Source of the DNA: Saccharina japonica
Lineage: Eukaryota > Sar > Phaeophyceae > Laminariales > Laminariaceae
Direction of reading: 5' to 3'
NCBI GenBank assembly: GCA_008828725.1
Contig: MEHQ01003537.1
Span: 446,243-510,242, forward strand
DNA: 64,000 bases
A program made the translations under genes and the position numbers. Below, piece by piece: positions 35,801 through 47,560 of this stretch. Below the pieces are notes generated by a model. The model was not told the origin of the DNA. It saw only the letters and a program-made list of their open reading frames with translations, and ran no database searches. How positions within the stretch are numbered: position 1 is the stretch's first letter; every line of letters starts with the position of its first letter.

Positions 35801-37027
35801 AAAGCACTCGTCGCACCTTTAATAGTAACATATAGTGCCCGCCACAGCGTCTGTACTGTCGCTCTGCGTTGAGTCGCGTTATGTATTGCCACCCTGAACC
35901 TAACCCGCCCCCCCCCCCCCACGCCTGCTTGCTTGGAAACCCCTTCACTGTCGTTTTGTTATCTTGCCGACTCTCAGGGAAACGAGGTCTACGGCGGTGC
36001 CGAGACGTCTGCCGGCATCTTCCTTCACCGGAGCAGCGACGACGCCATTGTCAAAGGTGAGGAGTTCACTCCATGGAAGGCATTTTAGGATAAAAGAAAC
36101 GTCCGCATACTTTGTACGTACAGCGTTCTAGAGTCGTAAGTTCCTGCATACATTGTAATTGGGCGAAGCCTTACGGTATCGGGCGCGAAACATTGACATT
36201 ACTCCCCTTGGACACATTGTCTTTCTTAGGTATACGAACTGTGTAGTTTTATTCGGCTGTGTGTTTCAATCTCGCCTGTCCTCACCTCGATCACGTTCCA
36301 CTTTTTCTTTCTTTGACTCCAGGTAACTACGTCCACGACAACGGCGACGCTGGCTTGGCGATGCTGGAGTCCTTCAACGCCGACGTGTCCGACAACACCT
36401 TCGAGGACAACAAGTACGGCATCAGGTTCTCCGTGGGATGTGGTGACAACGTGTTCTCCAACAACCTCATCAGCGGCTCTTCCAAGTGAGAAATTAGTGT
36501 CTGTGCTAACCGAGATTGACCCCGAACGAAATATACGCCCCTTCATCCCCTCTGCTTATTCGTCAGAGATCGTGAGCTTCGTCGATCCTACCTGGAGTCT
36601 CGTTTTCATTATTTTAAAGTTGGTTTGGGCGATGCACACGCAAACATGAAGCTGAGTGTATCTAACCGTATTTTCTCGACGCCCCCCCCCCCGACCGCTC
36701 GCTGTCAATGCCCCCCTCTTGCTCAGGTACAACACCTTCTCGTACCTTGGATCCGACGCGCCCGATGTGGTGGACTCCGGGCGGTCCCAGAACAACATCT
36801 TCCAGGACAACACCATCGTCGGAGGCGAGGAGAGCATCAAGCTCAAGGAGTCGGACGGCACCCAGTTCATCGACAACAAGTTCGAGGATGTCACGACGAT
36901 CCGCTTCGATGACGCTACGGGGATCGTCATGTCGGGAAACACCGGCCTCGACGACGTGGAGCTGAAGGTCGCCAACGGCGCCTGTTTCGACGAAGCTTCC
37001 GACTCCGATTTCACCCCCACCTGCTAA
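32855..37027 (+). CDS. ManC5-E: Mannuronan C-5-epimerase, copy 3 (intact; mosaic of copy 1 and copy 4 types)
   Basis: Predicted secreted alginate epimerase of 497 aa, the best intact reference copy in the window. Exons are 32855-33199, 33972-34085, 34694-34903, 35180-35461, 35978-36056, 36323-36485 and 36727-37027; every border is GT/AG and the frame is open throughout. The signal peptide covers residues 1-22. Catalytic-motif residues Tyr279, Asp282, His284 and His303 are present on a parallel beta-helix scaffold. From the 5' flank to intron 3 it is almost identical to copy 1 (one clear replacement in exon 2, GGDTDEL for GGDADEL). From the end of intron 3 to intron 6 it matches copy 4 instead. 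From exon 7 and through the 3' flank it again matches copy 1. It therefore sits in the recent 25-kb block duplication but has acquired its middle from another copy, by conversion or double exchange. Confidence 0.92.
33271..33564. mobile_element. TACGATAGAGG-type MITE inside intron 1 of copy 3
   Basis: Block duplicate of the intron 1 element of copy 1, at offset 24,859. Confidence 0.8.
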
Positions 37028-39687
37028 TTTTTGTTTTAGCAAGCTGCCGGTATAAATAGCTGGTCTGGACGCCATTCCTTGAGCGCGATGTCGCCTCTCC
37101 GGGCGAAAACCATTCCGTCTGTCGTGTTTCGTTCAGTGGTGTACAGCATCCCCAGTAACTGTTGTTGTGTTGAGTGGTGATACTGAATGCATGTTTCGCA
37201 TTCGTCCATGGTTATTCACGACACCTGTTGGTGTGTTCAACAATATTTTATTGGTTGGCATTCCCGATATCTGTTGTGTGTTGATTCAAGCTTATCATGG
37301 TGGTGATTTGTTGTATGTTTCATGTGTGTATTTCTCACTCACTATGTGCAAGTCGACGTTTTGTGGCACGCGGTGCGAGGTCGGGGAATATATTTCACCC
37401 ACGCGTCTCTACCGGAGTCAGTCCATAAGTAGACTCCGGTTTCCGTTATTTTGTGGGCGTTAGCCTGTGGACCATTTTTGTCATGGTACGCACCACTTGG
37501 GTAGGCTTTTCTTCTCGCCTTGGCGGAGCAAGAGCCTTTTATACATAGAATTATCGCCCAGCCGTCGTAGAGCACATTCCGTGCATTGTCGTGGCTCGTA
37601 AGTCCGGTTGTGGCGGGCGCACATATGCTAATCCCATCCCAGTCCACTGACCCTATATGTGTTGTACGGACTCAAGCGAGGGCATGTTTTTAGGAGTGTG
37701 TGTGGGTTTTTCGGCGGGGGGGTGGAGTAGGGTTCGTGTCGGTACTGTAACCACGGAGGGTTCTGCTTGGCGTACTAGCCCCTCTATTTTTCGTGGGTCT
37801 GGTGCGGATTTTGATGGTGACACGCTGTTCGGAGACGTCGAAAACATTGAGCCCTTCTCCAAATAAAATGTGATAGATAGCTGTTAAGAGACTTTTGGGT
37901 ACGAGTAGCCTGTCTGTATTATGTACGGTTTACAGTAGTTGTACTATTATTGATGTTTGTAGTGTGGTTGCTGTATGGGGAGTTTATAAAGCGGCGAGAT
38001 TGTCGGCATCTGCCGAGAAAAAAACATGTTGCGCGCTGTTTCTCTATATGCATTGCCATCGTTAAATGTGCAACAAGGGAGTAGGATACTCTTTGCCGCT
38101 CTTTAAAATTATGTTTGCAAGCAGCCTCATGTGGTGTGGCCTTCGGACCGCACGGCAAAGCTACGTACAGAGTGCAAGGCACGCTTCGCGCTAGAAGAGA
38201 GTCCGGATGTAGGTCTATTGCCGATTTTTTTGTGTTTCACGTGTGTTGGGTAGGGGGGTGTGCTACGGAAGTAAAACGCTAGGAGTTGCCCTTGACGGTA
38301 CCTGTGATTTCCGTCGAGCAGGCCATTCGCCCCATGTTTGTTGTGCTTTGGCCAGTAGACCAGTAATGCTGGAAGTGTGGGTTGAGGTTGAGACGTGACA
38401 AAGATGGCCGCCAGGGTATCTACTGTGGAGATCCATTGCAGTACGGAACGTGTCTCTTGAGCGGGGGTGATTTATACAAAAAACACGCCGGAGCATGCAC
38501 TAAAAAAATACTTGTCGGGGTACTGTTTCTACAGTATAGCTTTCGGCTGGATGTTGTTGTTGTTGTTGTTGTTGTGTAATGAAATCCCATCAATTTATTG
38601 GCTGTTGCTGCTTGGTTCGTATTGGGACGTACAGAAGTAAAAACATATCAATGTGTGTCGATCAAGATTCGGAGGGTCTGCGACCCTGTGAGCATTTATC
38701 GAGAGGTGTTGATGTATTGAATAGCAGATCGAGATGCTACAGTTTTGAGCTGGAGGCGAGTTGGTCCTGGCTAATTGCCGCTCGTGCGGGGCGTGGGGAT
38801 CGGTCGGTGATTTGCGAACATATCATAATTCAAGAAATGCCGGTGATGTGTTTTACACACCAGGTACATCATATTTGCTACTTGCTACAACAACAGTTGC
38901 CAAAGCCAGGAAGTATTATGCTATTATTCTGCTCTCTGACTTTGTGTTTGCCTTTTTTGTAATGGACAGGAGCCATCCATCATCCTCTGCTGCAGGGTAA
39001 AATGGACCTACACGTGTATGTATGTACCAGAGGTACATTGCTCCATGTTTTCCATACGGTTTTAACACCGCCTCAACGGCCCGTTCTGGTCACTGGTATA
39101 TACTGCTGCTGTAGTATTTCACGAATATCTTGAGAACCAAAACGATATGCAGTATGCAATACGTACGTCACCATTTTCCAGGTCCGTCCGCCGACTATCA
39201 ATGTCCGAACTCTCCCACATCTTCTTTGTCGGATCCAGCTTGGCCCACCCTCACTGGGCGAGCGCCGCCTCTCAAAGTGTATCTGTATATCCATCACCCG
39301 GTCGCCTGGGTGGTCTAGTGGTTAACCTCGAGTACTACTAAGGTTGAGGTCCAGGGCTCGAGTCTCCATGTATGTCGAGTTTTTTGTTCTCAAATGACAC
39401 CAACTACTCTGTCCAGCGCGTCTTCGATATTTTATAGGTAGAGCGTTGGTAGGCACAATTTCGACTCGACTCGACGAGGGAAGAAAGAGTTAAGTGCTGG
39501 TGAACCATTCTCGCGATCAAAATGCAAGCAGGCACGTACCGTAGTGGAGAGGGGGGAGAAGAGCCTACTTAGTGACCCCCTGGATTTGAGCTAGGATTAT
39601 TGCGGAGGACCATAATAAATAGGACCTGCGGTATATATTAAAACCTATATATTTACCTATTTTCCTGACAATATTTGGTTATATTTA
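37028..39687. other. 3' flank and spacer after copy 3 (duplicate of 12097-14763)
   Basis: Runs parallel to the copy 1 flank at offset 24,931 with few substitutions. Holds the tRNA-like segment and no convincing gene. Confidence 0.7.
39304..39368 (+). ncRNA. tRNA-like segment (block duplicate)
   Basis: Identical arrangement of A-box-like and B-box-like motifs in the second block. Confidence 0.35.
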
Positions 39688-40314
39688 GGGCAGCGGCCAA
39701 AAACAGGTACACCTGGTCCGTTCGGGGCCAAAAACAGGTACATACTAAAATCAAGTTTAAAACGCACCCCACGAACCTGCCGTTCCTTGCAACGCAAAGT
39801 AGAGTTTTTTCATGTTCTTCGTGCTCGCCCGGTGGCTACGTATACGAGTAGCTGCTATTAATAGTACGAGTAACGAACGCCTGCTGCTGTATTCTCCCTT
39901 CTCAGCTTGCGACACCCCTGGTATTCCAAGTTGACCACAATCCCGAAGGGGAGCCTTCTATCTCGTATAATTTCGGCGGAGGTGTGCAGGCAGATATGTG
40001 TGTCGCTCGAGTGGCGTGTGGTGCGAGGTGCGAAGGGAGGAGGGGGTCTCCGCGTACGTCGGCATTTGTATAGTAGGGGGCATAGGGTGGAATATGAAGG
40101 GCCTTTGATTGGCTTAAAAACGACAAAAAAAAGGTGAAAGTCAAGCAGAGTAGACAAAATCAGGTATACCTGGTAGTGTTAAAGAGGCAAAAACAGGTAC
40201 AACGAGGTTTGGACCAATGGCAGGGCACGCTGGGTGCGTTTTTTACTTGATTGTTAAGTATGTACTCTGTTTTTGGCCGAAACGGACCAGGTATACCTTT
40301 TTTTGGCCGTGCCC
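39688..40314. mobile_element. Mutator-like fold-back element, recombinant
   Basis: The left arm and left flank TTATATTTA match 14764. The right arm is a diverged version (GTACTCTGTTTTTGGCCGAA, ending GGCCGTGCCC), and the right flank is TTTAAAAAG instead of TTATATTTA. The two halves therefore come from different insertions joined within the element. Confidence 0.8.
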
Positions 40315-42560
40315 TTTAAAAAGTAAAAGGTCGTACCCACAGGTACATACAATGGTTGAATGAGGGGTAGAGCCACCGGAAGGAGAAGCTTCTGCGTCGG
40401 AGAGCGACCCGCGAGAAAGGAGACACATGGAGTTTGGAGATGCTGCAGGTCGAACAACGGAGAACCCCAAGATCGCCGCAGGCAGGGATGTGGGGCGCTC
40501 GGGAGTTTCTCTGAAACAGCCCAGCGCCGCCTTGGCAACACCTGGAGCGACCCCGTCTATGCCTACTGGTGGGGAAGGGGGGGCGCCGGCTACAAGAGGA
40601 AGACGAGGCCAACCATGTGGATCTGGGAGATCACGAGCGACTAGTACTGGAAGAGGGGCCGCAACGAGCTGGGGGTGAATTCCTCGGCCCGGGGGCAGCG
40701 GGCCGCCACGGGCCCTTTGCCATAGGGGGGGCAACGATGGGGAACGCGGAATTAGCAGGGAAGGAGGAGGGAGCGAGAGAGGAGGTGCGGCATCAGGAAG
40801 TGGAGGGCGACTTGGCGCATCCATGGGCGACAGCCAAGAACGAGCGACCTGCGGGGATTGTGAGGGCGACTGTGGCTCCGGGACAGAGAGTGGTGGGGCT
40901 ACCGTGTGGGCATCGACATGGTGTGCATGCGCGGTGCGTGGTAAATGCAGTCAAGAGGGCGGGAGCGCAGGCGCTATTTCTCTGCGGCGCTAGAGATTGC
41001 ACAGTCCGTCATGGGAGACGGGAAGCACTAGAGGCGGCAGGTCAGGCCGACTCTGGGCTGCGCGATACAGCAGTGGGACTAGGTGGATACCCGATGATGG
41101 CAAGGATGGGCGGCTTTAAGGGCTCTGCTATCCCTGGGACCAAGGTACGTTGGGGGTAGCAGGCCCACGTGAAGACGTTCTCGTTGAGCACTTCGAGCAA
41201 CGTTTTGTCACTGTGGTACACGTGCAACCAAGGCTAGCTACTGCCCATGCCAAGTTGTTCACCCATGTGCTTGGCCTCTTAAACCACGCCTTGGGACAAC
41301 ATCGTCAGAACAGAGAATCGGAGACGCCGCACTCGCTCCTGAGGGTCGTTCAGTTATGGTATATTCTTCCGGCTCTGCTGCACTCGCAGAACGGATAAGT
41401 GAAGCGGCGTGAGAGGTTCGCATCTGTTGAACGCGGTTATATCACCATTTTGTTCCGGTGGCTGATGGGATGTATCCGTCGGGCATCGGCAAGGCGTAGT
41501 ATACCAGCCCATGAAGCGACGGACGAAGCGAAGTTCAAGGGGGCATCCTCAGCATGCCGCCACCCAGGGTGGGCGGGACTGTGTGGCAGCACGCAGCCTT
41601 TTCTCGCCGAGACCGCGAGCGCTTTTGGCAGCGAGGCAACGTGGGAGTGGGTGGAGGCGAAATTCCCCAACGAAGATCCGACCTCTGTCCCCGAGGCAAG
41701 CAACGGCAGCGGTAGCAGCAAGCGCCTCCGATTTGGAGGAAGGGGGCGAGTGGCGCCCGGAGGAAGAGTTTGACCCTCAGGTCGCCCTCGAGGTGACAAA
41801 CTCTCGAAACGCGCCGTCTGGAGCGGGAAGCGACGGCCTGCGCTTTTCGCGATCACAATCAATCGTTAGGACTGGCTTTGGGCGCGAGACGTTTGGTGCT
41901 GGTATTGAGACCTCGTGGAGGCGAATTGCCGACGATCCAAGCGCCTTTCCGCCGGAGTGCTCTGGCAGTTCTTCCTGCAATCCAACCCCACACCGCCTTG
42001 CGGGGGAAATGCCGCCCCGTGTGCGTAGAAATGACTTGGGGATGCCTTCTTGCAGTCGGGACTATGCGGCAGTGGCGGCCGCGGCTGGCGGACGTCAACC
42101 GCGAGGCGAGACAGTTTGGGGTCGGGGTACGGGGGGGGGGGGGGGGCAGGTAGTTATACGCGCACCACGAGGGGAACACCTGGCATATCCTGACAGACTG
42201 CGCCAACGCCTTCAACACGGTAAAGCGGACGGCGGTGCTCACGGAGGCGACCATTTGCGTGCCGGCACTCAGATCGTTCTTCGCCAAAGGTTACGGCGAG
42301 AGATCTGCACCTGTGTTCTTCCAGATGAACTCGAGAGAACGGCGTAGTATCGATTGCTTCAGTCGGGTGCAACAAGGGGACGCCATGGGGACCGGCGTTG
42401 TTCTACACGACGTTCTTGCCGGTGCTGGAGCGGACCCGACACCCATCCACGAGATATCAGGCGCCACGGCCGTTAGCCCGCGACTCACCGTCAATAACAC
42501 CCATTCAATAAATGGGCTGGAACAAAACATAATCGAACTGAAACAAATCGAACTTCCCTA
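40315..42560 (+). pseudogene. Decayed non-LTR retrotransposon with RING-like and reverse transcriptase remnants
   Basis: Protein similarity moves between frames along the + strand. A Pro/Gly/Ala/Thr-rich lead (40,370-40,680) is followed by a RING-like zinc-binding pattern: CGDC at 40850-40861 in one frame, then LPCGHRHGVHARC (CGH at 40915-40923) and LCGARDC in another. An open frame at 41150-41395 ends in a stop, and the next frame (41399-41773) continues the same protein. The reverse transcriptase part includes DGLRFSRSQSIVRTGFG (41832), TDCANAFNTVKR (42193-42228, motif A type) and VQQGDAMG (about 42367-42390, motif B type). The YxDD motif is absent and similarity stops near 42,450. At least two in-frame stops and several frameshifts show it is dead. 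No poly-A tail or target duplication was identified, so the ends are approximate. Confidence 0.75.
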
Positions 42561-42958
42561 AAAAACGCCTTAGATTTCATAATGAACAAAACAAGTAGTA
42601 CGCGTAGAACTCCTACTTGAAATACAAATATACTATATATGGTGTGAGAGGTCGCAACGAAACCCTTCAATCAACACCTCTCTCCCTCCCCCCGGAAGGC
42701 TATTATCAAGCATCTATGACGAAAGCAACAACAACAATAATCAGGAGGCAGTCTGTGCATTTTATAAAACTTGCTGAAACTATCATCGTACCCGGAATAT
42801 CTATGATATAGTTTAATTTTCCGATTAATACAAATGTAGTATTAATAAGCGCACAGACTCAGTGCAACCCATTTTTTTAGCACAGTCACAAGCCTCCTAA
42901 ATTTCAGCAGCCATCCCACAGATTGTGTTCTCACTCACAATTAGATAGATCGCGGTGC
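42561..42958. other. AT-rich unassigned sequence
   Basis: About 400 bp between the retrotransposon remnant and the MITE at 42959. I see no gene, structural repeat or similarity to the rest of the window. Confidence 0.5.
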
Positions 42959-43202
42959 TACGATAGAGGTAGCACTTTTGGCTGATTTTGTTTTCTAAAT
43001 GATCGGGCTCCTTAACCCAAATTCGTCGGACTTTCATTATTTTGCTGACATATTTTCGATAGTATACCTATTAATAGCTCATGGGATTGTTGGTCGTTAG
43101 CACTCTTGGTTTTTTGCAAAATCGGTTTTCGGGTGAGGTATATTGAGCCCCTCAAGTGACCACCCTTATAAGGCAGAAACATCACGGTGCACCTCTATCG
43201 TA
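42959..43202. mobile_element. TACGATAGAGG-type MITE, best-preserved termini
   Basis: A 244-bp element begins TACGATAGAGGTAGCAC and ends GTGCACCTCTATCGTA, an almost exact inverted repeat. It directly precedes the truncated epimerase exon at 43213, so the break in that gene lies at or beside this element. Confidence 0.8.
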
Positions 43203-43212
43203 GCATTCGTCC

Positions 43213-43302
43213 AACACCGGCCTCGACGACGTGGAGCTGAAGGTCGCCAACGGCGCCTGTTTCGACGAAGCTTCCGACGCCGATTTCACCCCCACCTGCT
43301 AA
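43213..43302 (+). pseudogene. 3' fragment of mannuronan C-5-epimerase last exon
   Basis: This stretch encodes the last 29 residues of the copy 4 type C-terminus, from NTGLDDVELKVANG to SDADFTPTC and the TAA stop. Nothing upstream encodes the rest: a 244-bp transposon-like repeat ends about 10 bp before it. The following 3 kb matches the 3' flank of copy 4. It is the 3' end of an epimerase gene left at a recombination or transposon junction, and it has no start or signal peptide. Confidence 0.9.
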
Positions 43303-45637
43303 TGTATTTTTTAGCAAGCTATAAATAGTTGGTCTGGACACTATGCACTACATCAGTGTCTCCTCATTCCTCGCGATAGACATTCCGTCCGTCGTTGTGT
43401 GTTCAGTTGTGTACCTTACCGCTACCTGTTCTGTGTTGAGGTGTGCTGTTGAATGCATGTTTCGTCTTTCTTCCGTTCGTTGTTATTGCGTTGTGTTTCG
43501 AAGATTATCTTTTTGTTCTTCGGTATTCCCGATATCTGTTGCGTGTTGAGAGTCATCTGTTGTTCGTTGGTGTTCCCGATATCTGCTGTGTCTTGAATTG
43601 AAGCTTAATATGGTGGTGATTTGTTGTATGTTTCGTGTGTGTATTTCTCACTCACTATGTGCAAGTCGACGTCTTGTGTGCAAGTCGACGTCTTGTGGCA
43701 CACGGTGCGGGGTCGAAAAAAATAAAACCCCCGCACCTCTCTGCCCGAATCGTTCGCATGTAGATACCGATTTCCGTGTTTTTGTGAGCGTTAACCTGTG
43801 GACATTTTTGTCATGGTAAGCGTCACTTGGACAGGCTTTGTCTCGCCTTGGCGGAGCAAGAGCCTTTTATATACATAGAATTATCGCCCAGTCGTCGCAG
43901 AGCACATTCGGTGCGTTGTCGTGGCCCGTAGGTTCGGTTGTGGCGGACGTATATATGCCAATCTCATTCCAGTCTATCCATCCGATATGTAGTATGAACT
44001 CAAGCCAGAGTTTTTTAGGAGTGTGTGGGTTTTTCGGTGGGGGGGGGGGGGTAACGTTTGTGTCGGTACTGTAACCACGGGGGTTCCTGCTCGGCGTACG
44101 AGCCCCTCTATTTTTTTGTGGATCTGTGCGGATTTTGATTGTGACACCTTGTTGGCGATTGAGGCACAAAATCCAAGATTTTGAAGCATTGGGCCCTTCT
44201 CTAAATAAAATGTGAGCGTTACTGTGGTTGTTAAGAGACTCTTGGGGTACAAGTAGCCTGTCCGTATTATGTACGGTTTAGTTGTGAATCATTATGTACC
44301 AGCATTGTTGTATGAATTATCGTGTTGTGCTTGTTGTTTGGGGAGTTTATAAAGCGGCGAGATTGTCGGCATCTGCCGAGAAAAAACATGTTGCGTGCTG
44401 TTGCTCTATAGGCATTGCCATCGTTGAGTGTGCAACAATAGAGTAGTACTCTCTTTGCCGCTCTGCAAAATTATTTTCGCAAGCAGCCTCGTATGGTTTG
44501 GCCTTTGGACCGCACGGCAGTGCTACCAAGTGCAAGGCACGCTTCGCGCTAGAAGAGAGTCCGGACATAGGTATAGTGCCGTTTTTTTTGTGTTTCACTT
44601 GGGTTGAGTAGGGGGGTGTACTAGGGAAGTAAAACCGCTAGGAATCGCCCTTGCCGGCATCCAGCGGCTTCCTGTGTGACTTCCATCGAGCAGGCCATTC
44701 GGGCCATGTTCGTTGTGCTTCGGTCCCTAGCCCTGGTAAGACTGGAAATGTGCGTTGAGCTTGAAACGTGACAACATGACTTCTACGCTACTCGTACCTA
44801 TTGTCGAGACCCATTGCAGTACGGCGCGTGCCTCAAAAAGTGGGGATGGTTATACAAACACACGCCGGAGCACGCACTCAAACTGCTTTGCTGTGGTACT
44901 GTTTTTACAGCTTTTGGCTGGTTGTTGTTGTTGTTGTTGTGCTGTTATGAAATGCCCTTCTCCAGTGTGTTGTTTTTTGCTCGTTCTTGGTTTGTATTTG
45001 AGACGTACAGCCACAGTAGTCAACATTGATCACTATGTGCCCTTCGGGGTGCGGAGGGTCTGCAACCCTCTCAGTATTTATCGAGAGGGAGGTGTTGATG
45101 TATGTATTGCGTAGCACAACGAGATGAGCTAAGGAATAAAATGTTGTTTCTTGTTTAATTATGCTCAGTTCATGATTTTTTCACACACAAAATATCATTG
45201 CAGTAAAATAGCTTCAATTGTTTTTTTTCCCTTGTACTCTCCTATTCCGTTGGGAGTAGTAGTACGTACAGTATTGGGGCGCGCCTGGAAGCGAGTTTGT
45301 CTGGCCAATTGCCGTTGCGCGCGGGGCCTGGTGATCGGTCAGAGATATTTTGCGAACAAACAATAATTCAAGGAATGCCGGTGATGTATTTTACACGCCA
45401 GGTGCATCATATTTGCTACACTTAACAGTTGCTGAAGCCAGGAAACATGACATAATTATGTTTTCTGAATTTTTTGTGTGTTGGATCGGAGACACCCATC
45501 ATCCTGCTGCACATTAAAATTGATATATACTCACTCGTACGTACCAGGTGTAGCCTTCCATATTTTCCATACTGTATGATATCGACTCAATGGCCCGTTA
45601 TGGTCCTATTAATCGGTATGTACTTTTACTTCCCCCG

Positions 45638-46160
45638 TTCTTAGCAGGATGCCGCTCACCCTCCATGCGACTCGCCCAGTACCTCACGGCGCTTCGCGCT
45701 AGGTGCAAGCAATGCCTGCCTGGTTGGTGAAAACCCAACGTGCTCCGTCCCGGCATTGTAGGGGTGCGAGGGTCTATGGTCATATGACTACGGCCGTGCA
45801 CGGCATGAGTACACCCCCCCCCATCCCATTTACTATATTTGCGCTTGTTTTTTCCCTCCTTCCTATATACTGGAGTCGTAAATAAGATCGGCGGGGTCAC
45901 AAAGTAAGCTCCCCCCCCCCCCCCTAACTCATTGAAGCTGTCGTCCATATGCAAGTCCGCCTCAGAGGCGGTTCTTAGCAGGATGCAGCTCACCCTCCAT
46001 GCGACTCGCCCAATATCCCACGGCGCTTCGCGCTTGGTCCAAGCAATGTCTGCCTGGTTGGTGAAAACCCAACGTGCTCCGTCCCGGCATTGTAGGAATG
46101 CAAGGGTCTATGGTCATATGACTACGGCCGTGCACGACATGAGTACCCCCCCCCCCCCCT
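45638..46160 (+). repeat. Local repeat of about 334 bp, two copies
   Basis: A segment starting TTCTTAGCAGGATGC and containing GGTTGGTGAAAACCCAACG and GAGGGTCTATGGTCATA occurs at 45638 and again at 45972, each ending in poly-C. The equivalent region at 58498-59445 has three copies. Confidence 0.85.
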
Positions 46161-46169
46161 TCACTATAT

Positions 46170-46287
46170 CCCGGCATTTTTGAACGCGAGAATATCTCGG
46201 TCCTTTCTTTCCTCGTCTGTCTATCTACCCTTCGTGCCTGGCATTTTTTTACGCGAGAATATTTCGGTCCTTTCTTTCCTCGTCTGC
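46170..46287 (+). repeat. Short tandem duplication, unit about 67 bp
   Basis: ACGCGAGAATATCTCGGTCC and ACGCGAGAATATTTCGGTCC, each followed by TTTCTTTCCTCGTCTG, occur in succession. The pair recurs at about 59460-59582. Confidence 0.85.
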
Positions 46288-46659
46288 TGATGTATAGTAT
46301 TGTATGCAAATATCTTGAAAACAATCACGATACGCGAACGTACCTACATACGTATAACCATTTTCCAGGTCCGTCGACTATCAGTGTCCGAACTCTCCAC
46401 ATACATCTTCTTTGTCGGATCCAGCTTGGCCCACTCTCACTGGACGAGCGCCGCCTCTTCAAGTATATATCTGCACATACAGCCAATAGCCGGCAGCACA
46501 CCCTCTCTCTATACCTTAGCCATACCGTGCTTTCGCGACTCTGTACAGTGTAGCACTTGTAGGTCACAGATTCTATCATTATACTGCGGTACCTGGTATG
46601 CGTCTGGTCCACAAGAAGACCACAGCCAGGAAAACAAAAAAAAGCATCGCACAGTAGTA

Positions 46660-46811
46660 CAGGACGCCTAACAAGAAATATGCTAAGGAGAATGCCAATA
46701 ATAGATGAAAAATAAGAAATTCAAGAGTCGTTATTATCTTGAAATTAGTGTCGAAAGCACCCCCGCTTGAATAAGAAATCCATCCTGGGCCAGTTTTCCT
46801 GTTTCTTATTA
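46660..46811. mobile_element. CAGGACACC-type MITE, right end lost
   Basis: It begins CAGGACGCCTAACAAGAAAT and keeps the interior AAGAGTCGTTATTATCTTG. The right arm stops at TTTCTTATTA, without the GGTGTCCTG terminus. Confidence 0.7.
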
Positions 46812-46931
46812 ACCCATTCAGAACTGAAAACAATGTACCACACTAATTCCAAGTAATTTGTCCCCAAATTCGTGGGACCAGTTCTCATGGGGCTAAGGTG
46901 TGAGTACTCCTATATACGTACATTTTTATTT

Positions 46932-47560
46932 GGGCAGCGGCCAAAAACAGGTACACCTGGTCCGTTCGGGGCCAAAAACAGGTACATACTAAAATCAAGT
47001 TTAAAACGCACCCCACGAACCTAGCCGTTCCTTGCAACGCAAAGTAGAGTTTTTTCATGTCTTCGTGTCGCCCGGTGGCTACGATACGAGTAGCTGCTAT
47101 TAATAGTACGAGTGAACGAACGCCTGTCTGCTGTATTCATTCCCTTCTCAACTTTTGTGACACCCCTGGTATTCCAAGTTGACCACAATCCCGAAGGGGA
47201 GCCTTCTATCTCGTATAATTTCGGCGGAGGTGTGCAGGCAGATATGTGTGTCGCTCGAGTGGCGTGTGGTGCGAGGTGCGAAGGGAGGAGGGGGTCTCCG
47301 CGTACGTCGGCATTTGTATAGTAGGGGGCATAGGGTGGAATTATGAAGGGCCTTTGATTGGCTTAAAAACGACAAAAAAAAAGGTGAAAGTCAAGCAGAG
47401 TAGACAAAATCAGGTATACCTGGAATTTAAAGAGGCAAAAACAGGTACAACGAGGTTTGGACCAATGACGGCACGCAGGGTGCGTTTTTTACTTGATTTT
47501 AAGTATGTACCTTTTTTTGGCCGAAAACGGACCAGGTATACCTTTTTTTGGACGATGCCC
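46932..47560. mobile_element. Mutator-like fold-back element, recombinant
   Basis: The right arm and flank TTATATTTA (47561-47569) match 15389-15397. The left flank, TTTTTATTT, belongs to the copy 4 type spacer seen again before 60226. This is the reciprocal kind of junction to the one at 39688-40314. Confidence 0.8.

Larger units (their letters stand above)
25051..40210 (+). repeat. Second copy of the large block duplication
   Basis: This repeats 1-15,270 and contains epimerase copy 3. It leaves the first block inside the Mutator-like fold-back element at about 40,210, after which a retrotransposon remnant and a copy 4 type flank (40,315-46,930) intervene. Parallelism with the first block resumes at about 46,932 inside another copy of the same fold-back element. 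Confidence 0.9.
43303..46931. other. Copy 4 type 3' flank and spacer; no convincing gene
   Basis: Matches about 56,140-60,225 (offset 13,294 towards its end) and, with more divergence, the flank of copy 1. Contains TATAAATAG 19 bases after the fragment's stop, an 18-bp direct repeat TGTGCAAGTCGACGTCTT at 43661 and 43679, GCCTTGGCGGAGCAAGAGCC at 43846, a poly-G of 12 (44040-44051), TTG repeats, and local tandem repeats at 45638-46160 and 46170-46287. Confidence 0.65.

Noticed and set aside
40243-40824. 193-codon minus-strand Pro-rich open frame
   Set aside because: Shadow of the Gly/Pro-rich lead of the retrotransposon remnant on the + strand.
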